DNA of 49,793 bases from an uncultured Rhodospirillales bacterium (GCA_903823665.1 CAIJTR010000123.1:1-49793); one strand, 5' to 3'; counted from the stretch's first letter, positions 1-9,079 are shown. Notes: a model not told the origin generated them from the letters alone. Translations and numbers: made by a program.

Positions 1-16
1 CTGTGTGGACGGCTCC

Positions 17-271
17 CTCGACGCAAGGGGATTCTACGTTCTGACGCCCGCGGTCGGGTGCGGTCATGTGTCCGGCCTGTTGATGCGGCCATTATGACCA
101 CTGGCCCTGATGCAATCCGCAGCCTGGTTCCCCATCAGTTTTGCGCGCTGATCTGCGCGGCACGCTAAGCGGGTTTGTCCAAGCCCCGGGTTCGACCGGT
201 TCGCCATCACGTCTTTACCACCCTCGCACTCGGCCTACCGACTGTGGTCGGCCGAGATCCCTTCTACCCTG
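17..271 (-). ncRNA. Candidate seekRNA/bridge RNA region of the IS
   Basis: This is the non-coding stretch between the transposase stop and the right-end repeat. In IS1111-type elements this position encodes the guide RNA, read in the transposase direction. Two things are visible. First, an 11-nt segment CATCAGTTTTG (133-143) is exactly repeated at the left end of the element (1387-1397). Second, there is GC-rich inverted repetition, for example CTCGGCC at 229-235 facing GGCCGAG at 250-256. RNA boundaries and expression are inferred from the family and cannot be read directly. Confidence 0.4.
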
Positions 272-1309
272 TCAAGCCGCTGCTGCCTGTGCCGCGGCCG
301 GAGCATGGTATGTTTCGCCTCTGGCCAGCAGCGCCCAAACGATGCGCGCCGTCTTGTTGGCCTGTGCCACGGACACGAGCCGCACTGGGCGGCGGTCAAG
401 CACGCCGCGGAGCCAGGCTGTCTCGGCGTTGGCTTTCGTCCGTGCATGTCGGATCACCGCGGTTGCACCCAGCACGAGCAAACGGCGCAAATAGCGATCT
501 CCCTGTTTGGATATGCCGCCTTGGCGTTCCTTGCCGCCGCTGCTGTTCTGTTTTGGCACCAGCCCAATCCAGGCAGCGAACTGTCGGGCCGACTGGAACT
601 GCGCTGGATCGGTGACCGTCGCCACGATCGCCGAGGCGGTAATCGGCCCGATGCCAGGAATGGTGGCAAGGCACCTGCTGGCCTCGTTCTCTTTGTGCCA
701 GGCCATGATGGCGGCATCGATCTGCTTCACCCGGTCGCCCACTGCCTCCAGTTCCGCCGAGAGGCCCTGGAGAGCCTGTCGAGCTAACCTGGGCAGCTTG
801 GCACCATCCTCACCCATCAACACCGCCAGCAGGTCGCCCACGCGGCTGATGCCTTGGGGGGCAATGATACCGAGCTCGGCCATGTGGCCCCGCAGCGCGT
901 TCACCAACATCGTCCGCTGGCGCACCAGCAGATCGCGTGTCCGGTGCAACATCAACACGGCTTGCTGTTCCGCGCTCTTGATCGGCACGAACCGCATTGT
1001 CGGCCGTGTGACGGCCTCGCAGATCGCCTCGGCGTCGGCGGCGTCGGTCTTGCCGCGCTTGACGTAGGGCTTCACGTATGACGCCGGCATCAGCCTGACT
1101 TCATGGCCCAAGGCCCGAATCTCGCGTGCCCAATGGTGTGCCGTGCTGCAGGCTTCGATGCCCACCAGGCAAGGCGGCATTGACGCAAAGAATGTCAGGA
1201 CATCTGCTCGCTGCAATTTGCGGCGCAGCTGACCTTTGTCCCCCGCGTCGGCTCCGTGAACTTGAAAGACACGCTTGGCGATATCCAAGCCGATTGTGGT
1301 AATCTCCAT
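272..1309 (-). CDS. IS110-family transposase (DEDD recombinase)
   Basis: 345 residues, normal length for the family. The RuvC-like DEDD catalytic residues are recognisable at the N-terminus: D9 in GLDIAK, E52 in GIEA, and D89/D92 in KTDAADAEA. The C-terminal Tnp_20 domain follows, with the helix-hairpin-helix GIGPITASAIVA, AAWIGLVPKQ and the Ser-rich NSSGGKERQGG stretch that carries the nucleophile in this family. The start is ATG at 1309 with AGAAGGAG about ten bases upstream, and the other IS copy begins with the same codons. It catalyses excision and insertion of the IS, in related elements guided by an element-encoded RNA. No frameshift or premature stop is seen, so it looks active. Confidence 0.93.
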   Translation of the reverse strand: MEITTIGLDIAKRVFQVHGADAGDKGQLRRKLQRADVLTFFASMPPCLVGIEACSTAHHWAREIRALGHEVRLMPASYVKPYVKRGKTDAADAEAICEAVTRPTMRFVPIKSAEQQAVLMLHRTRDLLVRQRTMLVNALRGHMAELGIIAPQGISRVGDLLAVLMGEDGAKLPRLARQALQGLSAELEAVGDRVKQIDAAIMAWHKENEASRCLATIPGIGPITASAIVATVTDPAQFQSARQFAAWIGLVPKQNSSGGKERQGGISKQGDRYLRRLLVLGATAVIRHARTKANAETAWLRGVLDRRPVRLVSVAQANKTARIVWALLARGETYHAPAAAQAAAA

Positions 1310-1310
1310 G

Positions 1311-1384
1311 GTGGACGGCTCCTTCTGCCCGTTGCCTCAACAGCTACGAGCTTGGCACATCGATGCCGCTCAGGAGCCGTCCAC
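1311..1384 (-). promoter_or_regulatory. RBS-covering hairpin upstream of the IS transposase
   Basis: In the transposase direction GTGGACGGCTCC (1384-1373) is followed 50 bases later by its exact complement GGAGCCGTCCAC (1322-1311), immediately before the ATG. The second arm contains the GGAG of the Shine-Dalgarno AGAAGGAG. A transcript entering from outside the element could fold a 12-bp stem and hide the ribosome binding site, a known way for insertion sequences to damp expression from external promoters. The structure is visible; the regulatory effect is inference. The right-hand copy has the same arrangement (49707-49780). Confidence 0.5.
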
Positions 1385-1416
1385 CGCATCAGTTTTGAGC
1401 AAACGGTGAGGTGACC

Positions 1417-1597
1417 CCAAGATCGTTTCTGTAGACTTCCATCACGACCACGTTCCCCGTCCGTGTCACGAACCGTGCTATCCCGCCCGATCTATGGCGT
1501 ACCCCCATTCGTGGCATCCATGCTTCGTGTGACCTTTCCCCGGGGCACTGTGCCGGTATCAGATTATTCACACGCCAAGGGCACTACTATGCTGTCA
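1417..1597. other. Intergenic stretch between IS and parB, no gene recognised
   Basis: 181 bases with no convincing gene. A 60-codon minus-strand frame (1571-1389) ends inside the IS-proximal repeat and has no recognisable product; it may be a remnant of DNA disrupted by the IS. A single match to the DnaA-box consensus, TTATTCACA, is at 1564-1572; one match alone is weak evidence. Confidence 0.4.
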
Positions 1598-2446
1598 CTA
1601 TCCATCCAGCAAAGCGTCAATGGCCTGCCGTAGGTGCCGCAGAAAGATCTGATCAGACGCTGACAAGGTTTTGCTGGTTCGTTTGATATCGTACAGCACA
1701 CGCGTTGCGGCTGTGATCTTTGCCATCGCATCAGTCAGTGGGGGCGTTTTTTTCAAACGTGGCGGTTTGCCTTCCCGCACTGTGCGGATGGTCAAATCGC
1801 CCTGCATCGCGAGGTGGATCAAGCGCGCCCGAGCGGCTGGCTCCTCCACCCGTGCCAGCTCGATTAGCGTATTTTTTGACAGTGTGAGTTCTGACGTCAG
1901 AACTTTTTCAAGCAGCGCCTCAGGCAGAGTTAGAATGCGCAGGGTGGAACTGATGTCGCCTTTGCTCTTGCCGAGCGCCTGCGCTGCCTTGTCCTGCGGC
2001 CAGCCGCGTTCGCTGATCAGGCGCTGAAGCCCACGGGCTTCTTCAACTGGGCTGAGATCGACGCGCTGGAGGTTTTCGATCAGCGCCACCACCTCGGCAT
2101 CACCGCTGTGCTCGATGGCAAGCATGGTTGTCCAGCCATTCATCACAGCAGCCCGCCAACGGCGTTCACCGGCGACGATCACCCACGCGACACGCTGATC
2201 AATGGTCGCGCGTCGCACCAGAATGGGCTGCAATTGGCCCTGCTCGACCATGGTCTCGCCAAGCTGCGCAATCTCTGAATCATTGAACACCCGGCGCGCC
2301 TGCTTTGGATCTGCCACCAGCAGGCTGACATCGACTTCAAAGCTGTGGCGGAACTGTGAAGAGTTCGTGACCATGCGCTCGGTCTCGGCCGAGATCATAG
2401 ACGTCACGGCCCCAAGCAAAGGCGACTGAGTCTGTGCTTTTGCCAT
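1598..2446 (-). CDS. ParB-family plasmid partition protein
   Basis: 282 residues. It binds the plasmid centromere and works with the ParA ATPase just upstream to distribute plasmid copies at division. The N-terminal ParB/Srx domain is clear, with AGERRWRAA (box II, which carries CTPase/loading function in the family) followed by ALIENLQRVDLSPVEEARG. A central helix-turn-helix, QDKAAQALGKSKGDISSTLRI, comes next, then a basic linker and a short C-terminal domain. The gene follows parA by three bases, so they are co-transcribed. The start is ATG at 2446. No parS was identified with confidence; the palindromic site at 49633-49661, whose arms contain CACGTG, is one candidate. Confidence 0.93.
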   Translation of the reverse strand: MAKAQTQSPLLGAVTSMISAETERMVTNSSQFRHSFEVDVSLLVADPKQARRVFNDSEIAQLGETMVEQGQLQPILVRRATIDQRVAWVIVAGERRWRAAVMNGWTTMLAIEHSGDAEVVALIENLQRVDLSPVEEARGLQRLISERGWPQDKAAQALGKSKGDISSTLRILTLPEALLEKVLTSELTLSKNTLIELARVEEPAARARLIHLAMQGDLTIRTVREGKPPRLKKTPPLTDAMAKITAATRVLYDIKRTSKTLSASDQIFLRHLRQAIDALLDG

Positions 2447-2449
2447 GGT

Positions 2450-3523
2450 TCAGACCTCTTCATCTGTGAGTGCAAGCGTGGTGTCGGCCAGTGGCAAAGC
2501 GGTCGCTTCATGGATGGCCTGCGCCAGCCGTCCGTAGACCTGCACGGCCGAGATTGTGGGCGACATCTCAAGTGCGATCCGGCCGTTGCGGGCGGCGTGA
2601 CCGAAGGCAGCACTTTCCAGTACCGGTTCGAGCACATGGGCACGATCTCCCATGGCGGTGACGAGATGCGCCAACACCTCACGGTCGACCGATTTGCGAC
2701 GGTTGAACTGGGTGGGCAGAATGCCGAGCAGCCGCAGTGCCGGATTGAGCCGCCGCTGAACCTTGTTGATCGTGCCGAGGATGAGGCCTACGCCCATCGC
2801 ATCATAGGGCTCCGTGCGAACCGGGATGATCACGTCCTCGGCGGCGGCGAGCGCCATCCAGTTGAGCATGCCAAGGTTCGGTGGCGCATCGATGATGATG
2901 TAGTCGTAACGCTTGCGGCTGAGTTCCAGCGCCTCACGCAGAATGGCGTCAAAGCCTGGCTCGCGTCTGCCATCGGTCTCCGCCAGGTCGATGTGGGATG
3001 CTGCGAGGTCGAACGGCAAAACCTTGCCTGGGATCACCGGTGTGGTTGCGGTGATGATGATGTCTTCAGCAGCTGTGGAACCAAGGATGATGCGGTTCAT
3101 CGTTCTGCCCTGGCGATAGGCTTCCATCGCGTCACCGGCGAGCAAGCCCGCCGTGGCTGTGGCCTGCGGGTCCATGTCTACGAGCAACACGCGCAAGCCG
3201 AGTTTGGCAAAGCCATAGGCAAGGTTAAGCGCGCTGGTGGTTTTACCGACACCGCCCTTTTGGTTGGCCAGCACTAGCGTGCGCGCCTGCCGGGGCTCAG
3301 ATGATGCGAGCTCGGCCAATACCTGCCCGACATCGGCTGGGATAGCCTCGTGGCCGTTTTCCCAACGGCTGATCTTTGGCTTGTCGTAGCTGCGCGCCAT
3401 CAACTGGTTCAGCCGGTCTTTCAGATCGGCCTGACTGAACCGCATTTGCTGGCGTATTTGCCGCATCGCAGTGCCGTTCATCCTACCTGTCCCATTCAAA
3501 TGCTTGGCGAGACTCACAGCCAT
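2450..3523 (-). CDS. ParA partition ATPase with N-terminal HTH
   Basis: 357 residues. A Cro/CI-like helix-turn-helix occupies about residues 20-60 ([30 protein letters not shown]). A deviant Walker [10 protein letters not shown], lies near residue 90, then [12 protein letters not shown] (A') and [13 protein letters not shown] (Walker B). This is the type Ia architecture, in which ParA both moves plasmids and represses its own promoter. A 7-bp inverted repeat (3540-3560) just upstream fits such an operator. It sits between repA (90-bp gap containing two iteron-like repeats) and parB (3-bp gap). The first ATG (3523) is taken as start; an internal Met at residue 15 (MNGTAM) is an alternative. 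Confidence 0.94.
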   Translation of the reverse strand: MAVSLAKHLNGTGRMNGTAMRQIRQQMRFSQADLKDRLNQLMARSYDKPKISRWENGHEAIPADVGQVLAELASSEPRQARTLVLANQKGGVGKTTSALNLAYGFAKLGLRVLLVDMDPQATATAGLLAGDAMEAYRQGRTMNRIILGSTAAEDIIITATTPVIPGKVLPFDLAASHIDLAETDGRREPGFDAILREALELSRKRYDYIIIDAPPNLGMLNWMALAAAEDVIIPVRTEPYDAMGVGLILGTINKVQRRLNPALRLLGILPTQFNRRKSVDREVLAHLVTAMGDRAHVLEPVLESAAFGHAARNGRIALEMSPTISAVQVYGRLAQAIHEATALPLADTTLALTDEEV

Positions 3524-3539
3524 CCCCGTGGGCTGTCAA

Positions 3540-3560
3540 TATCAACTAGCTTCGTTGATA
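3540..3560. promoter_or_regulatory. Candidate parAB operator
   Basis: Inverted repeat TATCAAC-TAGCTTC-GTTGATA, with exact 7-bp arms and a 7-base spacer. It lies 17 bp upstream of the parA start and is AT-richer than its surroundings. HTH-bearing ParA proteins commonly autorepress from such a site. Binding is inferred. Confidence 0.45.
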
Positions 3561-3571
3561 GTTGCTGGTGG

Positions 3572-3606
3572 GGACTCTTGCGATAATTGTTGTGGACTCT
3601 TGTGAG
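3572..3606 (+). repeat. Two iteron-like repeats downstream of repA
   Basis: GGACTCTTGCGAT starts at 3572 and GGACTCTTGTGAG at 3594, spaced exactly 22 bp (about two helical turns), in the repA-parA intergenic gap. They match the repeats upstream of repA (4694-4960) but lie in the opposite orientation. They are likely RepA binding sites, either part of the origin or for copy control/handcuffing. Confidence 0.6.
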
Positions 3607-3613
3607 AAATCCG

Positions 3614-4690
3614 TCAGCGCAACGGCAATGAACGCGGGGCGACCGGTGGCCGGGACGGTTGTAGGAGCAATCCCCGTTCGTCGATATCAACCTTGGCGTC
3701 TCGATAAACGGCGCAGGCTAGGGCCAGATTTTCCAAAAAGCGCGGCTTGAAATGGAAAAGCTCGCGGTAGCCGCCGCCGAACTGGCCCATCAATGCCTTC
3801 CAGCTCACTGCTCGCGCGTTGGGCAGCACGTGCAGGCGGTATGCCAGCCAGCAATAGATATCGAGCGCCATGGAGTTATTGTTGATGGCACGGATGGCGG
3901 CTTCCTCAATCGGCACTGGGTGCTTTTTCAGCTGCTCGAAGAACGTCTCGGAAAGCTTGGCGGTGTCGAGGAACAGACCACCTTGTATGCCCTCTCCACT
4001 GTCTACAAACATTGCATTGTCGACGATGGACTGGTTGATCAGCCCGGAGCGGTTGCCGTTTTGGACATGGAAGGTGAGCCTGCACCGTGAGATGCGTTCG
4101 GCCTGTTCACGCACATCACGGATAGATTTGCCGCCGACTGAGATACCGAGCCGCCCGAGCCAGCCGCGCAGCGATTTGCCGAGCTCGACCTCGCGTGAAT
4201 TGGTGCGCAGGGCCTCGGTTTGCAAATAGAGCATGATCAGACGGGCGCGTGAGCCATAGGGCACGCCGACGAAGCTTGGCTCACCGTCTTCGTTTGGTCG
4301 CCTGCCCGGTTCGACGATCAGCTTCACCTTTTCGGATGAGATCTGCCAAACCTGATCGTCACGCAAACGTTTGTGTGGCAGTGCTGCCTGAGCCCACCCG
4401 GAATAGATGAAGCGGACAGCGCCCTCGTCATCTGCCATGTAATGGGCGGCGGCTTCAACGACCCGTCGGTCCATGTCCGCTGCGAGTGCGGCCGCTTTGC
4501 CGTGATCCTCGATGATTTGGTGAACAGTGCCCAATGTCGTTGTTCGCCTGGTCTCATCGGGTTGGGGTTGTGGGATTGCGGCAGCGCTAATTTTCAGTTC
4601 CGTCAGCCTAGTCGTTTGCTCGCTGGCTGTCGCTGTGGACTGTTGCGAGGATGCTATTAGAAAGCTTATTAGGTTTTCTTCTATTAGCAT
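3614..4690 (-). CDS. Plasmid replication initiator RepA (RepA_C type)
   Basis: 358 residues from the ATG at 4690; the same frame can be extended to 4789 (391 residues). The C-terminal half is the recognisable plasmid RepA domain of alphaproteobacterial replicons: GVPYGSRARLIMLYLQTEA, LGKSLRGWLGRLGISVGGKS and REQAERISRCRLTF, then NNNSMALDIYCWLAYRLHVL and YRELFHFKPRFLENLALA. It would bind the iterons around its gene and open the origin. I prefer 4690 because the extra 33 N-terminal residues are Cys-rich, unlike the family, and are read through iteron DNA. It is first in the repA-parA-parB order. Confidence 0.85.
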   Translation of the reverse strand: MLIEENLISFLIASSQQSTATASEQTTRLTELKISAAAIPQPQPDETRRTTTLGTVHQIIEDHGKAAALAADMDRRVVEAAAHYMADDEGAVRFIYSGWAQAALPHKRLRDDQVWQISSEKVKLIVEPGRRPNEDGEPSFVGVPYGSRARLIMLYLQTEALRTNSREVELGKSLRGWLGRLGISVGGKSIRDVREQAERISRCRLTFHVQNGNRSGLINQSIVDNAMFVDSGEGIQGGLFLDTAKLSETFFEQLKKHPVPIEEAAIRAINNNSMALDIYCWLAYRLHVLPNARAVSWKALMGQFGGGYRELFHFKPRFLENLALACAVYRDAKVDIDERGLLLQPSRPPVAPRSLPLR

Positions 4691-4960
4691 GCACGCAGGA
4701 GTCCTCGGGATAGTTTCCGCGACTCGGCAGTTCTGCCTGTCAATGACCTCGCAACAGTCCTCGTGTCTATCGCTACAGTCCACGCTCATGTTGTGCGCCG
4801 GATTGGGAAGAAATCATTGCGGCCAGATGCCGAATCAGCAGCGCATTTAGACTGGTTGGTGCCGTTTTTACGTCGATCTCGCTGGAGTCCACGGGGTGTG
4901 TGGAATTTGCAGGATCACGGCCCTCGCAAGAGTCCTCAATCCCGCGGCTCGCAAGAGTCC
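4637..4960. repeat. Iteron-like repeats at the repA 5' side
   Basis: Five copies of a 13-bp element. CTCGCAAGAGTCC is at 4923-4935 and 4948-4960. The variant CTCGCAACAGTCC is at 4748-4760 and CACGCAGGAGTCC at 4694-4706. One opposite-facing copy, GGACTGTTGCGAG, is at 4637-4649 inside the repA coding region. The 4637 and 4748 copies are exact inverted complements of each other. With the two copies at 3572-3606 this makes seven sites around repA. Function as RepA binding sites is inferred from position and repetition. Confidence 0.6.
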
Positions 4961-5040
4961 TCATTGCCCGATAATCGCCACGCTACGCATGGTGCGGGCG
5001 GGCGTGTATATGTGCAGCCAAATTCGCCAGGAGAGCCTTG
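4691..5040. other. Probable plasmid origin region, no gene
   Basis: 350 bases between repA and the amidotransferase gene. It holds four of the iteron-like repeats and short T-rich tracts but no recognised gene. A Shine-Dalgarno AGGAGAG (about 5029-5035) belongs to the downstream gene. The exact origin cannot be fixed by eye. Confidence 0.45.
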
Positions 5041-6957
5041 ATGTGTGGAATTGCCGGCATCTTCCGGCCCAATGCCGCTCCGGTCGATGCACAGATGCTG
5101 CGTGCCATGACGACGGCGCTGAGCAGGCGTGGTCCGGATGGCGACGGCTTTCACATCGAGCCGGGCATCGGCTTTGGCCACCGCAGGCTCGCCATCATCG
5201 ACATTGCCGGCGGGCATCAGCCGATGTTCAACGAGGATGGTTCGGTGGTGCTGTTGTTCAACGGCATGATCTATAATTTTCGCGAATTGCGGCCGCAGCT
5301 GGAGGCGCTGGGCCACGTGTTTGCCAGCGATCATTCGGACAGCGAGACCATCATTCATGCCTGGGAAGCGTGGGGGCCGGAGTGCCTGCAGCATCTGAAC
5401 GGCTTCTTTGCGCTGGCCATTTGGGATCGCAATCGCGGGCAGCTGTTCCTGGCGCGGGACCGGTTGGGCAAGAAGCCGATGCATATTGCCGAGCTGGCGG
5501 ATGGCGGGCTGGCGTTTGCCTCCGAGTTGCGTTCGCTGGCGGACGTTCCCGGCATTGACCGGCAGATCTCGGCACAGGCGGTCGATGATTTCTTCGCGTT
5601 TGGCTACATCCCCGATCCCGCCACGATCTATGCGGGCGTGCGCAAATTGCCGGCGGCGCATTTCATGTTGATCGAGCGCGATGGCAGCACGCAGGGGCCG
5701 CAGCGTTGGTGGGATTTGTCCGCGGCGGAAGTGCCGGTGGCGGAAACGGACGCGGTGGCCCGGCTGCAATCATTGCTGGCGGACGCCACGCAGATCCGCC
5801 TTGAATCGGATGTGCCGCTTGGGGCGTTTCTGTCCGGTGGTGTGGACAGCTCCGCCGTTGTGGCGCAGGCGGCGACGCAGCGCGCCGCACAGCTTGATAC
5901 CTTCACCATCGGCTTTGAAGGCAGCGAGGACGAGACGCCGTACGCCAAGATGATTGCCGAGCGCTATCACACGGTGCAGCACAATGAGCGTGCGGCGGCG
6001 GTGGACATGATCGACGCCGCACGGCTGCAGGGTTCGATCTTTGGTGAGCCGTTCGGTGATCAATCCTCGGTGCCGACGCATAGTGTGTGTGCGCTGGCGC
6101 GTCGTTTTGCGACGGTGGCACTGTCCGGCGACGGCGGGGATGAGGTGTTTGCCGGCTACCGGCGGTATCGATGGCATCGGATGACCGAGGCGGTGCGGCG
6201 GTATTTGCCTGATCCGGTCAGGCGAAACGTGATTGGGCAGCTGGCGCGGATTTATCCGAAGCTGGATCGCGCGCCACGGTTTTTGCGCGCCAAGCACACG
6301 TTGACCGAACTCAGCCTTGATTCGGCGCTCGGCTACGCGCGGATGGTGACCAAGACGCATCACGCCCAGCGCAGGGCGTTGTTCTCATCGGAATTGCGGG
6401 CGGCGCTGGATGGGCATGACCCGATGGCGCTGGTGGCCGATTTGATGGCGCGCTGCCCAGATGCCAATGGTCTGGCACAGGCGCAGTATGTCGACATTCA
6501 CAGCTATTTGGTCGGCGATATTCTGACCAAGGTCGATCGCACCAGCATGGCGAACTCGCTGGAGGTGCGAGCCCCTTTCCTTGATCACCGCATGGTGCAG
6601 TTTGGACTTTCGCTGCCGGCTGCGTTGAAGCTGAAAGGGCAGGAAGGCAAGCATGTCCTCAAGCGGGCCCTGCAGGATTCGGTTCCGCGGGAGATTCTGT
6701 ATCGCCCGAAGCAGGGATTTGCCACGTCGCTGGCCGGTCTGTTCCGCGCCGAGATGGCGCGTCTGCGCGAGCGTTTGCTGGGTCCGGTGATGCTTGGCTG
6801 TGGCTTGTTCGATCCGGCTGCGATATCCACGATGCTCGATCAGCATGCGGCGGGCTCGTTCGATCATGCCGTGCCGTTATGGCTGCTGCTGGTGTTTGAG
6901 GGCTTTCTGATCAGCGAGTGTGCCATGCAGCCTGCAGCGGAGTTGATCGCCGCGTGA
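5041..6957 (+). CDS. Asparagine synthetase-like amidotransferase (XrtA-associated type)
   Basis: 638 residues. The glutamine amidotransferase domain starts MCGIAGIF, giving the N-terminal Cys nucleophile after Met removal, which fixes the start at the ATG at 5041 rather than the in-frame TTG at 5038. The second domain is the ATP-dependent asparagine-synthase domain with the PPi loop SGGVDSS at about residues 265-271, then SGDGGDEVFAGYRRY and LTKVDRTSMANSLEVRAPFLD. In exosortase A polysaccharide loci this family is thought to amidate a sugar acid or other carboxylate of the polymer rather than make free asparagine. AGGAG lies about six bases upstream. The next gene starts inside its stop codon (GTGA), so translation is coupled. 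The first gene of the plus-strand operon. Confidence 0.9.
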   Translation: MCGIAGIFRPNAAPVDAQMLRAMTTALSRRGPDGDGFHIEPGIGFGHRRLAIIDIAGGHQPMFNEDGSVVLLFNGMIYNFRELRPQLEALGHVFASDHSDSETIIHAWEAWGPECLQHLNGFFALAIWDRNRGQLFLARDRLGKKPMHIAELADGGLAFASELRSLADVPGIDRQISAQAVDDFFAFGYIPDPATIYAGVRKLPAAHFMLIERDGSTQGPQRWWDLSAAEVPVAETDAVARLQSLLADATQIRLESDVPLGAFLSGGVDSSAVVAQAATQRAAQLDTFTIGFEGSEDETPYAKMIAERYHTVQHNERAAAVDMIDAARLQGSIFGEPFGDQSSVPTHSVCALARRFATVALSGDGGDEVFAGYRRYRWHRMTEAVRRYLPDPVRRNVIGQLARIYPKLDRAPRFLRAKHTLTELSLDSALGYARMVTKTHHAQRRALFSSELRAALDGHDPMALVADLMARCPDANGLAQAQYVDIHSYLVGDILTKVDRTSMANSLEVRAPFLDHRMVQFGLSLPAALKLKGQEGKHVLKRALQDSVPREILYRPKQGFATSLAGLFRAEMARLRERLLGPVMLGCGLFDPAAISTMLDQHAAGSFDHAVPLWLLLVFEGFLISECAMQPAAELIAA

Positions 6958-8063
6958 GCCCGCCTACGCTTTTGCATATCTATCCGACCTTTGCCGTCGG
7001 CGGGGCGCAGGCGCGGTTTGCTTCGATTGCAAATCATTTTGGCAAACGCTGGCATCATGCCATCGTGGCGTTGGATGGGCAGACGAGTTGCCGGGAACGG
7101 CTCGACCCTGGGCTGGATGTGAGCTTTCCGGAGATCGAGACGCGCAAGGGTGATTTGCGCGGCAATCTTGGGCGCTACCGGGCGGCGTTGCGCGAGATCC
7201 GGCCGCAGACGCTGATCACGGCGAACTGGGGGGCGATTGAGTGGGATATGGCGAATGCCATCAACCCGCTCGCTGGCCATTTGCATGTCGAGGACGGGTT
7301 TGGGCCGGAGGAGCGCAACACGCAATTGCCTCGGCGCGTCTACACCCGGCGGCTGGTGTTGCGGCGCTGCACGACGGTGCTGCCATCACGTAACTTGCTG
7401 CGGATTGCCACGGATATCTGGAAGCTGCCGAAGCGGCGGCTGCGCTACATCCCCAACGGCATCGATCTGGCGCGGTTTCAGCCGCAGCCGCATAGAGTGA
7501 AAGATGTGCCGGTGATCGGCACCGTGGCGGCGCTGCGGGCGGAGAAGAATATCGGCCGGTTGTTGCGCGCGGCGGCTTTGGTGGTGGACCTGCCATGGCG
7601 GCTGGTGATCATCGGCGATGGGGCGGAGCGGGGAATGCTGGAGGCGCTGGCGGCGAGCCTTGGCATTGCGCAACGTGTCGCGTTCATGGGCCATCAGGGC
7701 GAGCCGTCACGGTTGATCGCGGACCTCGATATCTTCGCCATGTCATCTGACACCGAGCAGATGCCGATTTCGTTGTTGGAGGCGATGGCGAGCGGTGTGG
7801 CGGTGGCGGCGACCGATGTGGGGGATATTCGCGCCATGCTGCCGCCGCAGAGCCAGGGTTATGTGACCGCGTGTGACGATGCGGCGTTGGCTTCGGCCTT
7901 GCGGGCGTTGCTCAGCGAGGCCCCTGCCCGGTTTGCCGCCGGTGCCGCCAATCATGCGCGGGCGGTGGCGGATTTCGGTCAGCAGGCGATGTTTGATGCC
8001 TACGCGGCGCTGTTTGACCTCGCCCATGACGAACCGGCACGAATGCGTGTCGCGCGCGGCTGA
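6954..8063 (+). CDS. GT4-type glycosyltransferase
   Basis: 369 residues from the GTG at 6954, which overlaps the stop of the upstream gene by four bases; the upstream ATG in the same frame would add 12 unlikely residues. GT-B fold: N-terminal HIYPTFAVGGAQARF, and a C-terminal Rossmann domain with PNGIDLARFQP, GTVAALRAEKNIGRLLRAAA, LVIIGDGAERGMLEAL and the E-x7-E-like region SSDTEQMPISLLEAMASGVAV. It probably adds a sugar from a nucleotide donor to the lipid-linked repeat unit in the cytoplasm. Donor and acceptor cannot be read from sequence. Confidence 0.88.
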   Translation: MSPPTLLHIYPTFAVGGAQARFASIANHFGKRWHHAIVALDGQTSCRERLDPGLDVSFPEIETRKGDLRGNLGRYRAALREIRPQTLITANWGAIEWDMANAINPLAGHLHVEDGFGPEERNTQLPRRVYTRRLVLRRCTTVLPSRNLLRIATDIWKLPKRRLRYIPNGIDLARFQPQPHRVKDVPVIGTVAALRAEKNIGRLLRAAALVVDLPWRLVIIGDGAERGMLEALAASLGIAQRVAFMGHQGEPSRLIADLDIFAMSSDTEQMPISLLEAMASGVAVAATDVGDIRAMLPPQSQGYVTACDDAALASALRALLSEAPARFAAGAANHARAVADFGQQAMFDAYAALFDLAHDEPARMRVARG

Positions 8064-8123
8064 TGTCGCCTGGAGCGACTTGTGTTGCTAATATCCAAGC
8101 CATCGCATGTGACGGGAATTGCC

Positions 8124-8615
8124 ATGTCCACAGCTCAAGACCCTGTAAGCAGTAGCGAACTGGCCAAGGTGGCGTTGAGCGCTTTGCAATCGCACGGCTG
8201 CATCGGTTGGGATTTGGACAACACACTGATCGGTCATCCCGCTTCCCCCACACTGCATGATTTCATCCGAGGCAATCCAAGCATTTGCCATGTGCTGATC
8301 ACGTTTCGCACAGATATGGCGGGTATTGGCCCTGACCTCGCGGGGCAGGCAGGGAGCGTCACACCGGAGCATTTTGCAGTGGTCGAGACGATGGATTCGG
8401 AGCTTGCGACCAATTTCTTCCGGCTGCAGCGCCAGCGTGCAAAGGGGCTTTTTGCCGGGCCGATGGCGTTTTGCGAGCTGGAGTATCGCAGCTGGAAGGG
8501 CCGCATCTGTGCGCGCCATGGTGGGACGCTGCTGATTGACGACATGACCGATCATGTGAGCCTTGGCTGCGAACGCCATGGCATCACCCTTTTGCATCCG
8601 GATCAGCTGACATGA
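8124..8615 (+). CDS. HAD-fold protein of unknown substrate
   Basis: 163 residues from the ATG at 8124; a GTG at 8082 with GGAG six bases upstream would add 14 residues. HAD-superfamily signatures: motif I WDLDNTLIGHP (both Asp present), motif II VLITFRTD, and a motif IV-like LLIDDMTDH near the C-terminus with the acidic pair. It is shorter than most HAD phosphatases and has no obvious large cap. It overlaps the next gene by four bases (ATGA), so it belongs to the EPS operon. It could be a sugar-phosphate phosphatase, but nothing in the sequence names the substrate. Confidence 0.72.
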   Translation: MSTAQDPVSSSELAKVALSALQSHGCIGWDLDNTLIGHPASPTLHDFIRGNPSICHVLITFRTDMAGIGPDLAGQAGSVTPEHFAVVETMDSELATNFFRLQRQRAKGLFAGPMAFCELEYRSWKGRICARHGGTLLIDDMTDHVSLGCERHGITLLHPDQLT

Positions 8616-9079
8616 AACGCTTTGCTTTGTTTGGCCTCGCTTTGCTTGCCCTGCTGCCGGGCGTACATGGTGCGGCAGCCGAGCCCACGGGCCTGCTGCT
8701 GCGGGTGACACAGGTGGCCCAGGACGGCCATAATCTGGCACCCCCGCGGCAGATGCTGTGTCCGCAAGCGGGCTGCGAGATGGCGGGAGAACTGACACTG
8801 CCCTCGGGTCCGGTCTCGTTTAACACCGTCGTCACGTTCGTGACCGGCGGTGCTTATTTGGCGTTTGCCTCGCTTCCGGCGGGGGTCGCGCGCATCCGTG
8901 AGTTCACCCAGCTTCGCCCGGCCCCGGTGTTTTTGCCGCAGCGGGGCGTTACCAACGCGAACGTGCTGCGGCTCGCGGTTGAGCGTTCGGGAGTGGCTGG
9001 ACGCAACTCTGCGGCGGCGCTGGTTGCCAGTGAGCCGGATGCATTGCTGAAGGTGGAGCTGGCAGCGCCGCAGAGCTGA
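8612..9079 (+). CDS. Small secreted protein of unknown function
   Basis: 155 residues. A classical signal peptide is evident: MKRF, a hydrophobic core FGLALLALLPGVHG, and an AAAE-type cleavage region around residue 22. The mature part has two Cys (LCPQAGCE) and beta-rich hydrophobic segments but no family I recognise. The ATG overlaps the HAD gene's stop. Its placement in the operon suggests a periplasmic role in polymer handling; this is inference only. Confidence 0.7.
   Translation: MKRFALFGLALLALLPGVHGAAAEPTGLLLRVTQVAQDGHNLAPPRQMLCPQAGCEMAGELTLPSGPVSFNTVVTFVTGGAYLAFASLPAGVARIREFTQLRPAPVFLPQRGVTNANVLRLAVERSGVAGRNSAAALVASEPDALLKVELAAPQS

Larger units (their letters stand above)
1..1416 (-). 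mobile_element. IS110-family (IS1111-like) insertion sequence, left copy
   Basis: A near-complete insertion sequence holding one DEDD transposase on the minus strand. A 12-bp subterminal inverted repeat, GTGGACGGCTCC, is at 5-16 (right end of the element) and in inverted form at 1373-1384 (left end). A third copy at 1311-1322 touches the transposase start. A roughly 255-nt non-coding stretch follows the transposase, as is typical of IS1111-type members. Sequence identical to the right-hand copy runs to base 1416, 32 bp beyond the left inverted repeat. The true boundary is therefore either near 1391 (IS1111 members usually have about 7 bp outside the repeat) with a shared target sequence outside it, or at 1416. 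No target duplication can be judged because the right end lies at the window edge. Confidence 0.85.
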